A stretch of 64,000 bases of DNA from Mikania micrantha (GCA_009363875.1 CM018695.1:43997150-44061149), one strand, 5' to 3'; numbered from the stretch's first letter, positions 47,914 to 60,011 are shown. Program-made: numbers and translations. The notes: generated from the sequence alone by a model not told the origin.

Positions 47914-48320
47914 AGGCCCAACAGAGATAATGTGGGCCCAACAGGACAAATGTAGGCCCTATAAGGCCAGTGTAGGTCCAATAAGGCCAATGAAGGCCCA
48001 ACAAGGCCAATGAAGGCCCAACAAAGCTAATGAAGGCCCAGTAAAGCCAAAGAAGACCCAGTGAGGTCAAGGAAGACCCAACAAGACAAATCAGATCCAC
48101 TGAAGTCTATGAAGGCCCAACAAAGTTCAGTAAGGCCCAATAGGGTCAAATGAGGCTCAATGAAAACAAAGTAGGCCCAATAAGGCTCGGGGAGGCCCAA
48201 TGAAATCTAGGAAGGCCCAGTAAGGTTAAGATAGGCCCAGTGAGTTTAAATTAGGCCCAATGGTATTTTGTGAAGCTCAATTGGGTAAATTAAACCCAAC
48301 AATGTTCTAAGAAGCCCGAT
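47914..48320. repeat. AAGGCCCAA motif array (5' LTR copy)
   Basis: About twenty-five GGCCCA/AGGCCC words spaced ~12-24 bp over 400 bp near the LTR start. The same array is at 57052-57465 in the 3' LTR with a one-unit (10-bp) length difference. GGCCCA is the complement of TGGGCC, the site-II promoter core bound by TCP factors in plants. Confidence 0.85.
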
Positions 48321-49483
48321 TTGTGACAATGTGGGAGTTAGGTTCAACTTTGTTAACCGAAAGGTTGTGAAATCGAACAAAAACAATTTACAAGGGCTTT
48401 AATCGAACTTTATATTGTTGTAAATATCAAAAACTATAATGATTTTATTTATAACTAGTAAAAGCCCAAATTTTGACTTCCAAGTCAAAATTCGTTTGAT
48501 TTTGCATGCAAGGGTCGAATTTCACCTCAACAGTCGGTTACAATCATATTAATCCATTACTAATCATTCCATTGATGATTATTAATCTTCCACAGGAGTT
48601 ATTAGTGCATTAATCGGTCGAATTTAATTTGAATGATAGCTAAAAGTCGTAACCGAAACTGATGGTTATCAAAATCGATTACCTAGATCAAATTAGCACA
48701 AATCGATCACACAGAGACTCTAGTCGGCATACTTAGAAGCTTTTCCATACATCAATTAGAACTATCAGACAGCCAGAAGAGGATTTTGATTCGGAAGTTG
48801 ATCGAAGTTCAAGTACAAGTCGATCTATATCAATTGGATAGCAAAACAAGTAAGTGATCAATCCTACACCTTCTGACATGATCGATTAAGAGTTCTACTA
48901 AATCAATTGCAACTGTTAACATCGTTTTGATGAAGTTCTAGTAATTAGGGTTCATATCAAAACGGTTTTGGGGGTCTTGATCTTAAAGAGATTAAGAATC
49001 GAATTAAATGTTATAGAAAGTTTCATAAGTGATCGATTAAGGTCAATGATAGGCTAATTTCATCAAAACAGTTCGAATTGTTGGATTTCGAATCTAGGGT
49101 TCTTAAAGGGAAACTGAATTGGGGGTTTCTTGTTTAATTGGACTGATAATCAAATTAAACTATATAGGAAGTTTCAGAATGTTTCGGTTAAACTAAATCC
49201 TAAGTTAATTTGATGTTATAATCATGAATTAGAAGATTTTGAGTTGAATGTGGTTCGATTGAAAACCGAGCGTGTTGTGGATCAATTAGAACTTACTGAT
49301 TAAGTTTTGATCGAATTAGAACCATCATTAGGTACGCCTAAGTGTCTAGAATCATAAGCTTGTGTTGATAAGATTAATCAGATTCGAAATGGTGATCAAT
49401 TGGGGGTTAGTTGCTTCGGCTATAGGTGAACAAAGGGAATCTCATCAGAGTGAGTTTAAAAGAATTAATTCCTGATAACAACC

Positions 49484-49556
49484 GCGATACCCTAGCGGGC
49501 GAGTTGGTAGATCATGTGGGTTGCGATCCGGAGGTCGCGGGTTCGAGCCGGGGGGT
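49484..49556 (+). ncRNA. tRNA-like segment with Pol III A and B boxes (5' LTR copy)
   Basis: TAGCGGGCGAGTTGGTAGA (from 49493) resembles the tRNA D-arm/A-box, and GGTTCGAGCC (49540-49549) is a perfect B-box/T-arm, with tRNA-like spacing. The anticodon-stem pairing is poor and the acceptor ends do not pair well, so it is a degenerate tRNA-derived sequence, not a working tRNA gene. It is repeated at 58631-58703. Confidence 0.6.
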
Positions 49557-50755
49557 GGCCGGGTTTTGGAAAAAAATACCATTTTTGGTATTTTTGATAT
49601 AACTTTCCCATACGAACTCCGAATTGATCCGTTCGAATTGCGTTGGAACCGTAACGAGAATACGAACGTATTAGAACGATAAAATCTATATTTTAATCCG
49701 AAAACGAAATCGCGTATAATTACGATTATTTAAATAAAATCAAATATGATTTTACTTAAACGATTTCAAAGGCACGCGTACATACGTATGCACATCTTTA
49801 ACACTCTAACATACGTATGTTGATACGTATGTGATGTCAAGCACAAAACGACATTCCGAATAACTTTAAGTTATTGTTTAAACCACAGATTCTTTGTAGA
49901 GGATTTCTACGCAAGTTCACACGTATTTGATCATTCTGCTATTATCAAAGGTGCGTACACGACCCTTTCTTATTTTAAACTGTTTTGGGGGAGAAAACAT
50001 GTGCAACAAACTGTTTTTAGATACATATCACTTGCATGAGTTAGCTGTTTACATTATGTGAAAACATATCAACTTGAAAGTCCTTACACACCTCGAACCG
50101 TTTAGTTTGCTGTAATGCAAAGCGTGGTAGTTGGAAATAGATCTATTAGGTTTGACAAACCTCACCTGGTAGATGGGATCTACGCAGGTGTTTGACTGAC
50201 CAAACACAATTTTACTATAGTTGTGATAGACAATAGTGGCAAGGCAAAAACATGCTATAGCATGGCAATCCGTCAGCTTCGGTGTCGAACACGTATGTAA
50301 ATAGTTTATATGACTAGCTATCATGACTGTGCATGTGTGATTATGTTATCTACAATCTTGTTATTCAAACTGTTGTTTTAAACATTGTGAATGCTTAAAA
50401 CCTGTGTTATGCACCAACCTTTGTGTTGACTTGATTTACATGTTTTCTCAGGACGCTAAGGCGCGCGTTAAAGCTGGCATGGACTAGGAGATAGAGTCGC
50501 ATGCATTTTTGAACATTTTAGATATTTGGATTTAAACATTTGGAACTTTGTATTGTAATTTACATTTTTCAACTGTTAATGGTTTTATAACACTTCCGCA
50601 ACTTTTGAAAAACTCTGATGTTATGTTTTAAAGACCAAAGTATGTTTTGAAAATTCATATAGAGGTCTTCGCTATGTCTAATGATCTGAGATCCTGGTTT
50701 GTCACGCTCCCAAACGGTATGATTCCGTTAGTTGGAAATTGGGGGTGTGACAGAT

Positions 50756-50768
50756 TGGTATCAGAGAC
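50756..50768 (+). promoter_or_regulatory. primer-binding site, iMet-tRNA type
   Basis: TGGTATCAGAGAC, 3-4 bp after the LTR end; it matches the usual TGGTATCAGAGCC except near its 3' side. Confidence 0.85.
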
Positions 50769-50935
50769 ATTGGTTATAGCGAACTAGGTTTGCATTTGTA
50801 GGCCTAGACTATGACTGTTAGACATTAGACACACATGTTTACACATACTGCTTAGAAATTACATATGACATTATGTAATTGACTTGCTTACACATTCTAT
50901 GACACTGAACTTACATATGATATTATGTAACAGGC

Positions 50936-51562
50936 ATGGCATCACCATCAGTTCCTTATATTTACATTGATGATTCCGAGGACGAGGAACTGATAGTTCC
51001 GGCACCACCATCATCACCACCACCACCTATTCCATCACCTCCACCATATGAGATGGATGACTCAGATCCAGAGGAGGATCCGGAGGAGGACCCGGACGAG
51101 GATCCCGAGGAGGATCCAGATGAGGACCCGGATGAGGATCCGGAAGAGGAGCCGGTGGAGGGCACTCAGCAGATCTCTGCTGAGGGACCTTCTACACACT
51201 CACCACCAGTACTAGATGCTCCTGAGCCTAAGAGGCAAAGGACGGACGCTGAGGAGATCGCTAAATTGCGTGAGGATTTGGAGGAAGCAGAAGACAAGAT
51301 AGCACAGAGATCTCAGGAGTTATGGGATGCTATTGAGAGGCAGGATAATCTTGCCCATCTAGTTCATGACATGCGTGATGAGATGATCAATTTGATTGGT
51401 CGTCTAGAAGAGTCAGAGAACCGAGAGGAGATCTTGGCAGGCAGGGTTGAAGCTTTGGAGGATTTAGTGGCCTCTGAGAATGAGGAACAGGATGAGGATG
51501 AGGAGGAGGAACCAGCACCAGTTGTTGAGTCCGATCCTGAATCCACTGTTGAGGATGATTGA
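50936..51562 (+). CDS. pre-gag accessory protein, acidic coiled coil
   Basis: A 208-aa protein from ATG 50936, sense orientation, between primer site and gag. The N-terminus PYIYIDDSEDEELIV (residues 7-21) looks like a SUMO-interacting motif: an aliphatic/aromatic core followed by acidic residues. A proline-rich stretch (about 22-38) follows, then an array of DPEEDPDEDPEE repeats (about 44-74), a small basic patch PKRQR (about 98-102), a coiled coil (about 104-180) and an acidic tail. No enzyme motif is present. The opposite-strand Gly/Ser frames are shadows of the acidic repeats. The start and layout match the accessory ORF at 33642-34403. Function unknown; candidates are a chromatin- or SUMO-linked cofactor or an RNA chaperone partner of Gag. 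Confidence 0.8.
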   Translation: MASPSVPYIYIDDSEDEELIVPAPPSSPPPPIPSPPPYEMDDSDPEEDPEEDPDEDPEEDPDEDPDEDPEEEPVEGTQQISAEGPSTHSPPVLDAPEPKRQRTDAEEIAKLREDLEEAEDKIAQRSQELWDAIERQDNLAHLVHDMRDEMINLIGRLEESENREEILAGRVEALEDLVASENEEQDEDEEEEPAPVVESDPESTVEDD

Positions 51563-51813
51563 TTGTTTTTCTTTCTCTTTGTTTGTTTTGTTTAAACTTA
51601 TTAGGAACGGGTTGTGTTCCTACATTAGTAGTTTGAAAAGTATGTTTCATTTCAAAAGTATTGTACTCAAAGAAAGTTTCTATCTATGGAAGAATTATTA
51701 TTTATTTTCAACAGTTGTGTTGATTTATATTACATGTTGTGTTTGTTGTTTTACTTACACATGTCACATTAGATTTTGACTTCGTGCTAACACTTCTTGT
51801 AAATAGGAAACTA

Positions 51814-52965
51814 ATGGCTGAGGGAAACGTACATATGACTGTTGCTGAGCTCAATGAGCTAATTAACAACAGAGTCGCTGAGGCAATCGCACAGTATGCT
51901 CAGACTCACAACACAGGGCCACAGGGTCCAGCTGGGGGAGTGATTAACCCACAAGTCTGCACCTTCAAGATGTTCTTGGACTGCAAACCACACAATTTCA
52001 AAGGGTCGGAGGGGGCCATTGGACTCCTTCGGTGGATTGAAAAGGCTGAGTCTGTATTCGAAATGTGCAACTGCCCTAATGAAAGCAAGGTGAAATTTGC
52101 TACGGGAACATTGGAGGGTCCAGCATTAACCTGGTGGAACTCGAATGTTCAGACTCTGGGATTGGGTGAGGCAAATGCCTTAACATGGGATGATTTCAAA
52201 ACTTTACTGCGAGAGGAGTATTGTCCTCGCAGTGAAATGCAGAAGTTGGAAGAGGAATATTGGCACCTCAAGATGGAGGGGTCAAACATTGAAGAGTACA
52301 CAACCAGGTCACACGAGTTGGCCAGACTGCTACCACACATGGCTACTCCAGCCAGTAAGTGGATTGAAAGGTACATTGGAGGACTAGTGCCTCAGATTCA
52401 GGGGTTGGTGACTTCAGCAAATCCCACCACCATCCAACAAGCTGTTCGTTTAGCGCATCAGCTTACTGATCAGGCAGTGTTACAAGGGACTCTGCCCAAA
52501 CGAACATCTGCTACCAAGGTAGGAGATCATAAGAGAAAGTGGGAAGGTAACAACTCAAAGGGTAACAACCAACAATCATATCAACAGAACCGGAAACAAG
52601 ACTCAAACAAGTCTTATCATGGTTCAAGCAGTGGTCAGCAATCATCATCGTCGGGGGGTTATATTGGTAAACACCCCAAGTGCAACAGGTGTGGTTACCA
52701 TCATGCGGGTAATCAGTGTGAGAGAGCTAAGTGGCAGAGGTGTGGCAAGATTGGACATGCGGCTAAGGATTGTCGAGGGGAACTACAGAACAACAACAAC
52801 CAGAACAATAACCAGCACAATGCTCAGAAAGGTTGTTTTGAGTGTGGCAAGATGGGGCATTTTAAGAAAGATTGCCCACAGCTCAAGAAAGGCGGGGACA
52901 ATAATGCCAATGGTAACGGAAATGGCAACGGTAATGGAAATGGCACCAACAACAACAACAACAAT

Positions 52966-53002
<37 letters not shown>

Positions 53003-56000
53003 GTGCTAGAGGCAGGGCGTTTGTGATTGGAGGACGTCAAGCGCGGGAGGATCCCAACATTGTTACGGGTACGTTCCTCTTAAATAATCACTATGCCTCT
53101 ATGTTATTTGATACTGGTGCCGATCGGAGTTTTGTATCTAGTTCACTTGCTAAGTTGCTAAATGTTAGTCCCACTGCCTTAGATAGTCCATACACTGTGG
53201 AATTAGCTGATGGTAAGTTGATTGTAGTGGAAAGCATTCTTAAGGGATGTATCCTTGATTTGATGGGTCAAACATTAGAGATTGATCTTATGCCTATTGC
53301 CTTAGGCAGTTTTGATGTAGTTATTGGCATGGACTGGTTGTCCAAGAACCAGGCTGAAATCGTATGCCATGAAAAGATTGTTCGCATACCTCTTCCGCAG
53401 GGAGAGACATTATATGTACAAGGTGAGAAGAGCAGTACGCCACTGCGTCTCATATCTTGTATGAAAGCACACAAATGTCTGCGGAAAGGTCATACGGCAG
53501 TTATAGCACTTATAACTGAAAAGCCGGTAGCTGAGAAGAAGATTGAAGATATACCTGTAGTTTGTGAATTTCCGGAGGTATTTCCAGAAGACTTGCCGGG
53601 ATTACCGCCTATCAGACAGGTGGAATTCCGAATCGACCTTACACCAGATGCAGCACCGATAGCTAGGGCGCCTTACCGACTTGCACCGTCAGAGATGCAA
53701 GAGTTATCCACACAATTGCAAGAATTGTTGGATAAGGGTTTCATACGACCTAGTTTTTCACCGTGGGGAGCTCCAGTTTTGTTTGTAAAGAAGAAGGACA
53801 GGACTTTCCGTATGTGTATCGATTACCGGGAATTGAATAAGGTTACTATCAAGAACCGGTATCCGTTACCCAGAATTGATGATCTGTTCGATCAATTGCA
53901 AGGTTCGAGTTACTACTCGAAGATTGATCTCAGGTCTGGTTATCATCAACTAAGAGTTCAGGAGGAGGATATCCCGAAGACAGCATTCAGAACACGCTAT
54001 GGCCATTATGAGTTCTTGGTCATGCCATTTGGGTTGACAAACGCTCCAGCTGTATTCATGGATCTCATGAATCGTGTTTGTAAACCTTATCTTGATAAGT
54101 TTGTCATTGTTTTCATTGATGACATTCTCATCTATTCACAGTCTGAGGAGGAACACGCTGAACATCTTCGATTATTGCTAGAGCTATTGAAACAAGAACA
54201 ATTGTACGCTAAGTTCTCGAAATGTGATTTCTGGATGCGAGAAGTACAATTCTTGGGTCATATAGTCAACGAAAAGGGCATACATGTTGATCCAGCGAAG
54301 ATTGAAGCGATTAAGAATTGGGAAGCGCCAAAAACACCTACCCAGGTACGACAATTCCTTGGTTTGGCGGGTTACTACCGACGATTTATTGAGGGATTCT
54401 CAAAGATCGCTCAACCACTTACAGCTCTTACGCACAAGGGAACAAAGTATAACTGGACGGATAAACAGGAAACTGCGTTTCAGTTATTGAAACAAAAGCT
54501 TTGCAGCGCACCTATTCTGTCCTTACCGGAAGGGACGGAAGACTTTGTGGTGTATTGTGATGCATCTGCACAAGGTTTGGGATGTGTGTTGATGCAACGG
54601 GACAAAGTGATCACTTATGCTTCCAGACAACTACGAACACATGAAAAGAACTACACTACTCATGACTTGGAGTTAGGAGCAGTGGTTTTTGCTTTGAAGA
54701 TTTGGAGGCATTATCTGTATGGAACTAAGTGTACCATTTACACTGATCATAAGAGTTTGCAGCATATCTTTGATCAGAAGGAACTCAATATGAGACAACG
54801 ACGATGGGTTGAGTTGTTGAACGATTATGAGTGTGCGATTAAGTATCACCCGGGAAAAGCTAATGTAGTAGCTGACGCTTTGAGCAGAAAAGACACAACA
54901 GGAACAAGACGGGTTCGTGCACTTATGATGACGATACATACCGACTTACCTGACAAGGTACACGGTGCTCAGATTGAGGCCTTGAAAAAGGAAAACTTAG
55001 TACCGGAATCTTTACGAGGAATGGAAGAACAATTGGATGTTAAACCTGATGGAATTCGTTATTTCATTAATCGAATGTGGATACCTTTGTATGGAGGTTT
55101 AAGGGAACTCGTGATGGACGAAGCGCACAAGTCCAGATATTCAGTCCATCCGGGATCAGACAAGATGTACCATGACTTGAAGGCACTGTATTGGTGGCCT
55201 CACATGAAAGCTGATATTGCTAAGTACGTTAGCAAATGTTTGACTTGTTCGAAAGTCAAAGTGGAATATCAGAAACCATCTGGTTTGCTACAACAACCGG
55301 AAATACCGATGTGGAAATGGGAACAGATTTCGATGGATTTTATTACTAAGTTACCTCGTACACCGAATGGTTGTGATACGATATGGGTAATTGTCGATCG
55401 ATTAACGAAATCTGCACACTTCTTAGCAATCAAGGAAACTGATAAGATGGAGAAACTGACTCGAATTTACATCAAGGAAATAGTCGCACGGCATGGCGTG
55501 CCAATCTCTATCATATCAGATCGGGATGCCCGGTTTACTTTCAACTTTTGGAAATCTCTTCATAAGTCATTGGGGACTCGCTTGGATATGAGTACCGCCT
55601 ATCATCCACAGACCGACGGTCAAAGTGAACGAACGATTCAAACGCTCGAGGATATGTTACGAGCTTGTGTAATTGATTTTGGTGACAGCTGGGAGAATCA
55701 TTTACCGTTAGTGGAATTCTCTTACAATAATAGCTATCATACAAGTATTCAAGCAGCACCGTTTGAAGCTTTGTATGGTCGTAAATGTCGTTCACCAGTG
55801 TGCTGGGCTGAGATTGGAGACAGTCAGATTACAGGTCCTGAACTGGTGCACGAGACGACGGAGAAGATAGTTCAAATCCGGAACCGTATGGCAGCGGCCC
55901 GGGATCGACAGAAGAGTTATGCAGACAAGCGTCGTAAACCGTTGGAATTTCAAGTAGGAGACCGAGTTCTTCTAAAGGTATCACCTTGGAAAGGTGTGAT

Positions 56001-56403
56001 ACGATTCGGCAAGCGCGGGAAGCTTAGTCCACGTTACGTAGGACCTTTTGAAATTATCAAAAGGATTGGTCCGGTGGCGTATCAACTCAAGTTACCGGAT
56101 GAACTCAGTGGAGTTCATGATGTGTTTCATGTGTCGAACTTAAAGAAATGTCTTTCTGACGAGACATTGATTGTACCGTTGGAAGAAATACAAGTAGATG
56201 AACAGTTACGATTCATTGAAGAACCGGCAGAAATCATGGACCGAGAGGTCAAACAACTAAAGCAAAGCAAGATTCCGATAGTCAAAGTCCGATGGAATTC
56301 AAGACGTGGTCCTGAATTCACATGGGAACGGGAAGATCAAATGATGAAGAAATATCCTCATCTATTCAAAACAGCTACTGATAACACTGAGAGCGCACGT
56401 TAA
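51814..56403 (+). CDS. Gag-Pol polyprotein, Tekay chromovirus, intact
   Basis: 1529 aa from ATG 51814 (MAEGNVHMTV); the longer frame begins with a non-ATG codon. The capsid region lies at about residues 50-230 (LTWWNSNVQTLG, REEYCPRSEMQKLEEEYW). Two cysteine-knuckle regions follow at about 290-355, the second CFECGKMGHFKKDC. A Gly/Asn-rich linker with an Asn run ends near 396. The aspartic protease has FDTGADRSF with Asp 433. RT has GFIRPSFSPWGAPVLF and catalytic FIDD at about 767-770. RNase H has YCDASAQGLG and YTDHKSLQ. The integrase HHCC module lies at about 1110-1150, with core blocks MDFITKLP, SDRDARF and AYHPQTDGQSE. The C-terminal chromodomain (about 1465-1515) has IMDREVKQLKQSKIPIVKVRW and FTWERED. 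The single frame agrees with Tekay elements, which make Gag and Pol as one product cut by the protease. The chromodomain favours integration into heterochromatin. Confidence 0.97.
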
Positions 56404-56997
56404 ATTTCGGGACGAAATTTCCTTCAACAAGGGGATGACGTGATGCTTCACACATCAAACACTGCAAATTTCAAACTGTAAGCACAAACATTTTATTTAT
56501 TCAATTGATTTTGTTATAAACATTTGTGCTACATTATATTCTATATGTTTTATGTGCTACATTTCATATGTTACATGTTAAGGTAGTACATACATGATTG
56601 GTTACACACATTTTGCTATGTGCGGGGTTGCATAGTACAAACGGTTATAGACACTCATTATGTGTGAGGTTACACAACACACATTTTGCTATGTGCGGGG
56701 TTGCATAGTACAAACAGTTTCAGACACTCACTAGGTGTGAGGTTACACAACACAGTATGATCAAACACAAACAGTCACAGTTAGGTGAACTAACTAGTGT
56801 ACACGCAAAACAGTCACATTGAACAATCACAATTGAGTTGTGATATTGCAAGCATTAGATTTTGTGTGGGAGTACACACAAGCACACAGAATGATCAAAT
56901 CACACTAACACGTACGATTTAAACTCGTAAGTAGTTTCCTAACTACTCCTAACACTTACTAATTTTCGGGACGAAAATTCCTTCAACAAGGGGATGA
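56404..56997 (+). other. 3' non-coding region with duplicated polypurine block
   Basis: The block TTTCGGGACGAAA + CCTTCAACAAGGGGATGA occurs twice: directly after the stop (56405-56440) and directly before the 3' LTR (56963-56997). The ~520 bp between hold a 73-bp direct repeat (56607 and 56680, starting CACATTTTGCTATGTGCG). Only the second block is placed to prime the present LTR. Confidence 0.85.
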
Positions 56998-59899
56998 TGT
57001 GACAATCCGACTTTTTACACTAACCTTGTTAACGGGAGATGGTGATATCACAGGCCCAACAGAGATAATGTGGGCCCAACAGGACAAATGTAGGCCCTAT
57101 AAGGCCAGTGTAGGTCCAATAAGGCCAATGAAGGCCCAACAAGGCCAATGAAGGCCCAACAAAGCTAATGAAGGCCCAGTAAAGCCAAAGAAGACCCAGT
57201 GAGGTCAAGGAAGACCCAACAAGACAAATCAGATCCACTGAAGTCTATGAAGGCCCAACAAAGTTCAGTAAGGCCCAATAGGGTCAAATGAGGCTCAATG
57301 AAAACAAAGTAGGCCCAGTAAGGCCCAATAAGGCTCGGGGAGGCCCAATGAAATCTAGGAAGGCCCAGTAAGGTTAAGATAGGCCCAATGAGTTTAAATT
57401 AGGCCCAATGGTATTTTGTGAAGCTCAATTGGGTAAATTAAACCCAACAATGTTCTAAGAAGCCCGATTTGTGACAATGTGGGAGTTAGGTTCAACTTTG
57501 TTAACCGAAAGGTTGTGAAATCGAACAAAAACAATTTACAAGGGCTTTAATCGAACTTTATATTGTTGTAAATATCAAAAACTATAATGATTTTATTTAT
57601 AACTAGTAAAAGCCCAAATTTTGACTTCCAAGTCAAAATTCGTTTGATTTTGCATGCAAGGGTCGAATTTCACCTCAACAGTCGGTTACAATCATATTAA
57701 TCCATTACTAATCATTCCATTGATGATTATTAATCTTCCACAGGCGTTATTAGTGCATTAATCGGTCGAATTTAATTTGAATGATAGCTAAAAGTCGTAA
57801 CCGAAACTGATGGTTATCAAAATCGATTACCTAGATCAAATTAGCACAAATCGATCACACAGAGACTCTAGTCGGCATACTTAGAAGCTTTTCCATACAT
57901 CAATTAGAACTATCAGACAGCCAGAAGAGGATTTTGATTCGGAAGTTGATCGAAGTTCAAGTACAAGTCGATCTATATCAATTGGATAGCAAAACAAGTA
58001 AGTGATCAATCCTACACCTTCTGACATGATCGATTAAGAGTTCTACTAAATCAATTGCAACTGTTAACATCGTTTTGATGAAGTTCTAGTAATTAGGGTT
58101 CATATCAAAACGGTTTTGGGGGTCTTGATCTTAAAGAGATTAAGAATCGAATTAAATGTTATAGAAAGTTTCATAAGTGATCGATTAAGGTCAATGATAG
58201 GCTAATTTCATCAAAACAGTTCGAATTGGTGGATTTCGAATCTAGGGTTCTTAAAGGGAAACTGAATTGGGGGTTTCTTGTTTAATTGGACTGATAATCA
58301 AATTAAACTATATAGGAAGTTTCAGAATGTTTCGGTTAAACTAAATCCTAAGTTAATTTGATGTTATAATCATGAATTAGAAGATTTTGAGTTGAATGTG
58401 GTTCGATTGAAAACCGAGCGTGTTGTTGATCAATTAGAACTTACTGATTAAGTTTTGATCGAATTAGAACCATCATTAGGTACGCCTAAGTGTCTAGAAT
58501 CATAAGCTTGTGTTGATAAGATTAATCAGATTCGAAATGGTGATCAATTGGGGGTTAGTTGCTTCGGCTATAGGTGAACAAAGGGATCTCATCAGAGTGA
58601 GTTTAAAAGAATTAATTCCTGATAACAACCGCGATACCCTAGCGGGCGAGTTGGTAGATCATGTGGGTTGCGATCCGGAGGTCGCGGGTTCGAGCCGGGG
58701 GGTGGCCGGGTTTTGGAAAAAAATACCATTTTTGGTATTTTTGATATAACTTTCCCATACGAACTCCGAATTGATCCGTTCGAATTGCGTTGGAACCGTA
58801 ACGAGAATACGAACGTATTAGAACGATAAAATCTATATTTTAATCCGAAAACGAAATCGCGTATAATTACGATTATTTAAATAAAATCAAATATGATTTT
58901 ACTTAAACGATTTCAAAGGCACGCGTACATACGTATGCACATCTTTAACACTCTAACATACGTATGTTGATACGTATGTGATGTCAAGCACAAAACGACA
59001 TTCCGAATAACTTTAAGTTATTGTTTAAACCACAGATTCTTTGTAGAGGATTTCTACGCAAGTTCACACGTATTTGATCATTCTGCTATTATCAAAGGTG
59101 CGTACACGGCCCTTTCTTATTTTAAACTGTTTTGGGGGAGAAAACATGTGCAACAAACTGTTTTTAGATACATATCACTTGCATGAGTTAGCTGTTTACA
59201 TTATGTGAAAACATATCAACTTGAAAGTCCTTACACACCTCGAACCGTTTAGTTTGCTGTAATGCAAAGCGTGGTAGTTGGAAATAGATCTATTAGGTTT
59301 GACAAACCTCACCTGGTAGATGGGATCTACGCAGGTGTTTGACTGACCAAACAAAATTTTACTATTGTTGTGATAGACAATAGTGGCAAGGCAAAAACAT
59401 GTTATAGCATGGCAATCCGTCAGCTTCGGTGTCGAACACGTATGTAAATAGTTTATATGACTAGCTATCATGACTGTGCATGTGTGATTATGTTATCTAC
59501 AATCTTGTTATTCAAACTGTTGTTTTAAACATTGTGAATGCTTAAAACCTGTGTTATGCACCAACCTTTGTGTTGACTTGATTTACATGTTTTCTCAGGA
59601 CGCTAAGGCGCGCGTTAAAGCTGGCATGGACTAGGAGATAGAGTCGCATGCATTTTTGAACATTTTAGATATTTGGATTTAAACATTTGGAACTTTGTAT
59701 TGTAATTTACATTTTTCAACTGTTAATGGTTTTATAACACTTCCGCAACTTTTGAAAAACTCTGATGTTATGTTTTAAAGACCAAAGTATGTTTTGAAAA
59801 TTCATATAGAGGTCTTCGCTATGTCTAATGATCTGAGATCCTGGTTTGTCACGCTCCCAAACGGTATGATTCCGTTAGTTGGAAATTGGGGGTGTGACA
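56998..59899 (+). repeat. 3' LTR of the young Tekay element
   Basis: Same sequence as 47860-50752 apart from about nine substitutions, an extra 10 bp in the GGCCCA array (near 57317) and one missing base near 58584. It includes the second tRNA-like segment (A-box from 58640, B-box 58687-58696). Short frames at 58510-58749 and 59196-59471 are not genes. Confidence 0.95.
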
Positions 59900-59904
59900 T
59901 TAAT

Positions 59905-60011
59905 CCTAACCTTTTCTTAATAGAAGTCATGCCATATGTTTTGATTGCTATGATAGTGACACGTCACCCCTACTTTTGGGTGGGTTTTACAGTTATGGTA
60001 TGAGAGCAAAG
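59905..60011 (+). repeat. older LTR end and primer-site remnant
   Basis: Right-hand part of the LTR into which the young element inserted. It ends GGGTTTTACA at 59991, then TATGGTATGAGAGC, a one-mismatch iMet primer site, then the TSD CAAAG of the next insertion. Confidence 0.55.

Larger units (their letters stand above)
47860..50752 (+). repeat. 5' LTR of the young Tekay element
   Basis: TGTGACAATCCGAC... to GGGGGTGTGACA. It carries a dense GGCCCA array at 47914-48320, a tRNA-like segment at 49484-49556, and near its 3' end the Tekay-typical CACCAACCTTTGTGTTGAC...TTTTCTCAG block (50410-50452). Confidence 0.95.
47860..59899 (+). mobile_element. complete young Tekay/Del chromovirus, TSD TTAAT
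   Basis: A 12,040-bp element with TG...CA LTRs of 2893 and 2902 bp, identical 5-bp target duplications (TTAAT at 47855-47859 and 59900-59904), a primer site, an accessory ORF, one uninterrupted Gag-Pol frame and a polypurine tract. By eye the LTRs differ at about nine single positions plus a 10-bp and a 1-bp indel, roughly 0.3 percent, which implies recent insertion. All parts needed for autonomous transposition appear present. Confidence 0.95.

Noticed and set aside
49484..49556. Functional tRNA gene
   Set aside because: A and B boxes are present, but the anticodon and acceptor stems pair poorly; kept only as tRNA-like.
50962..51165. Ser/Gly-repeat frame opposite the acidic accessory ORF
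   Set aside because: Antisense reading of the DPEEDP repeats.
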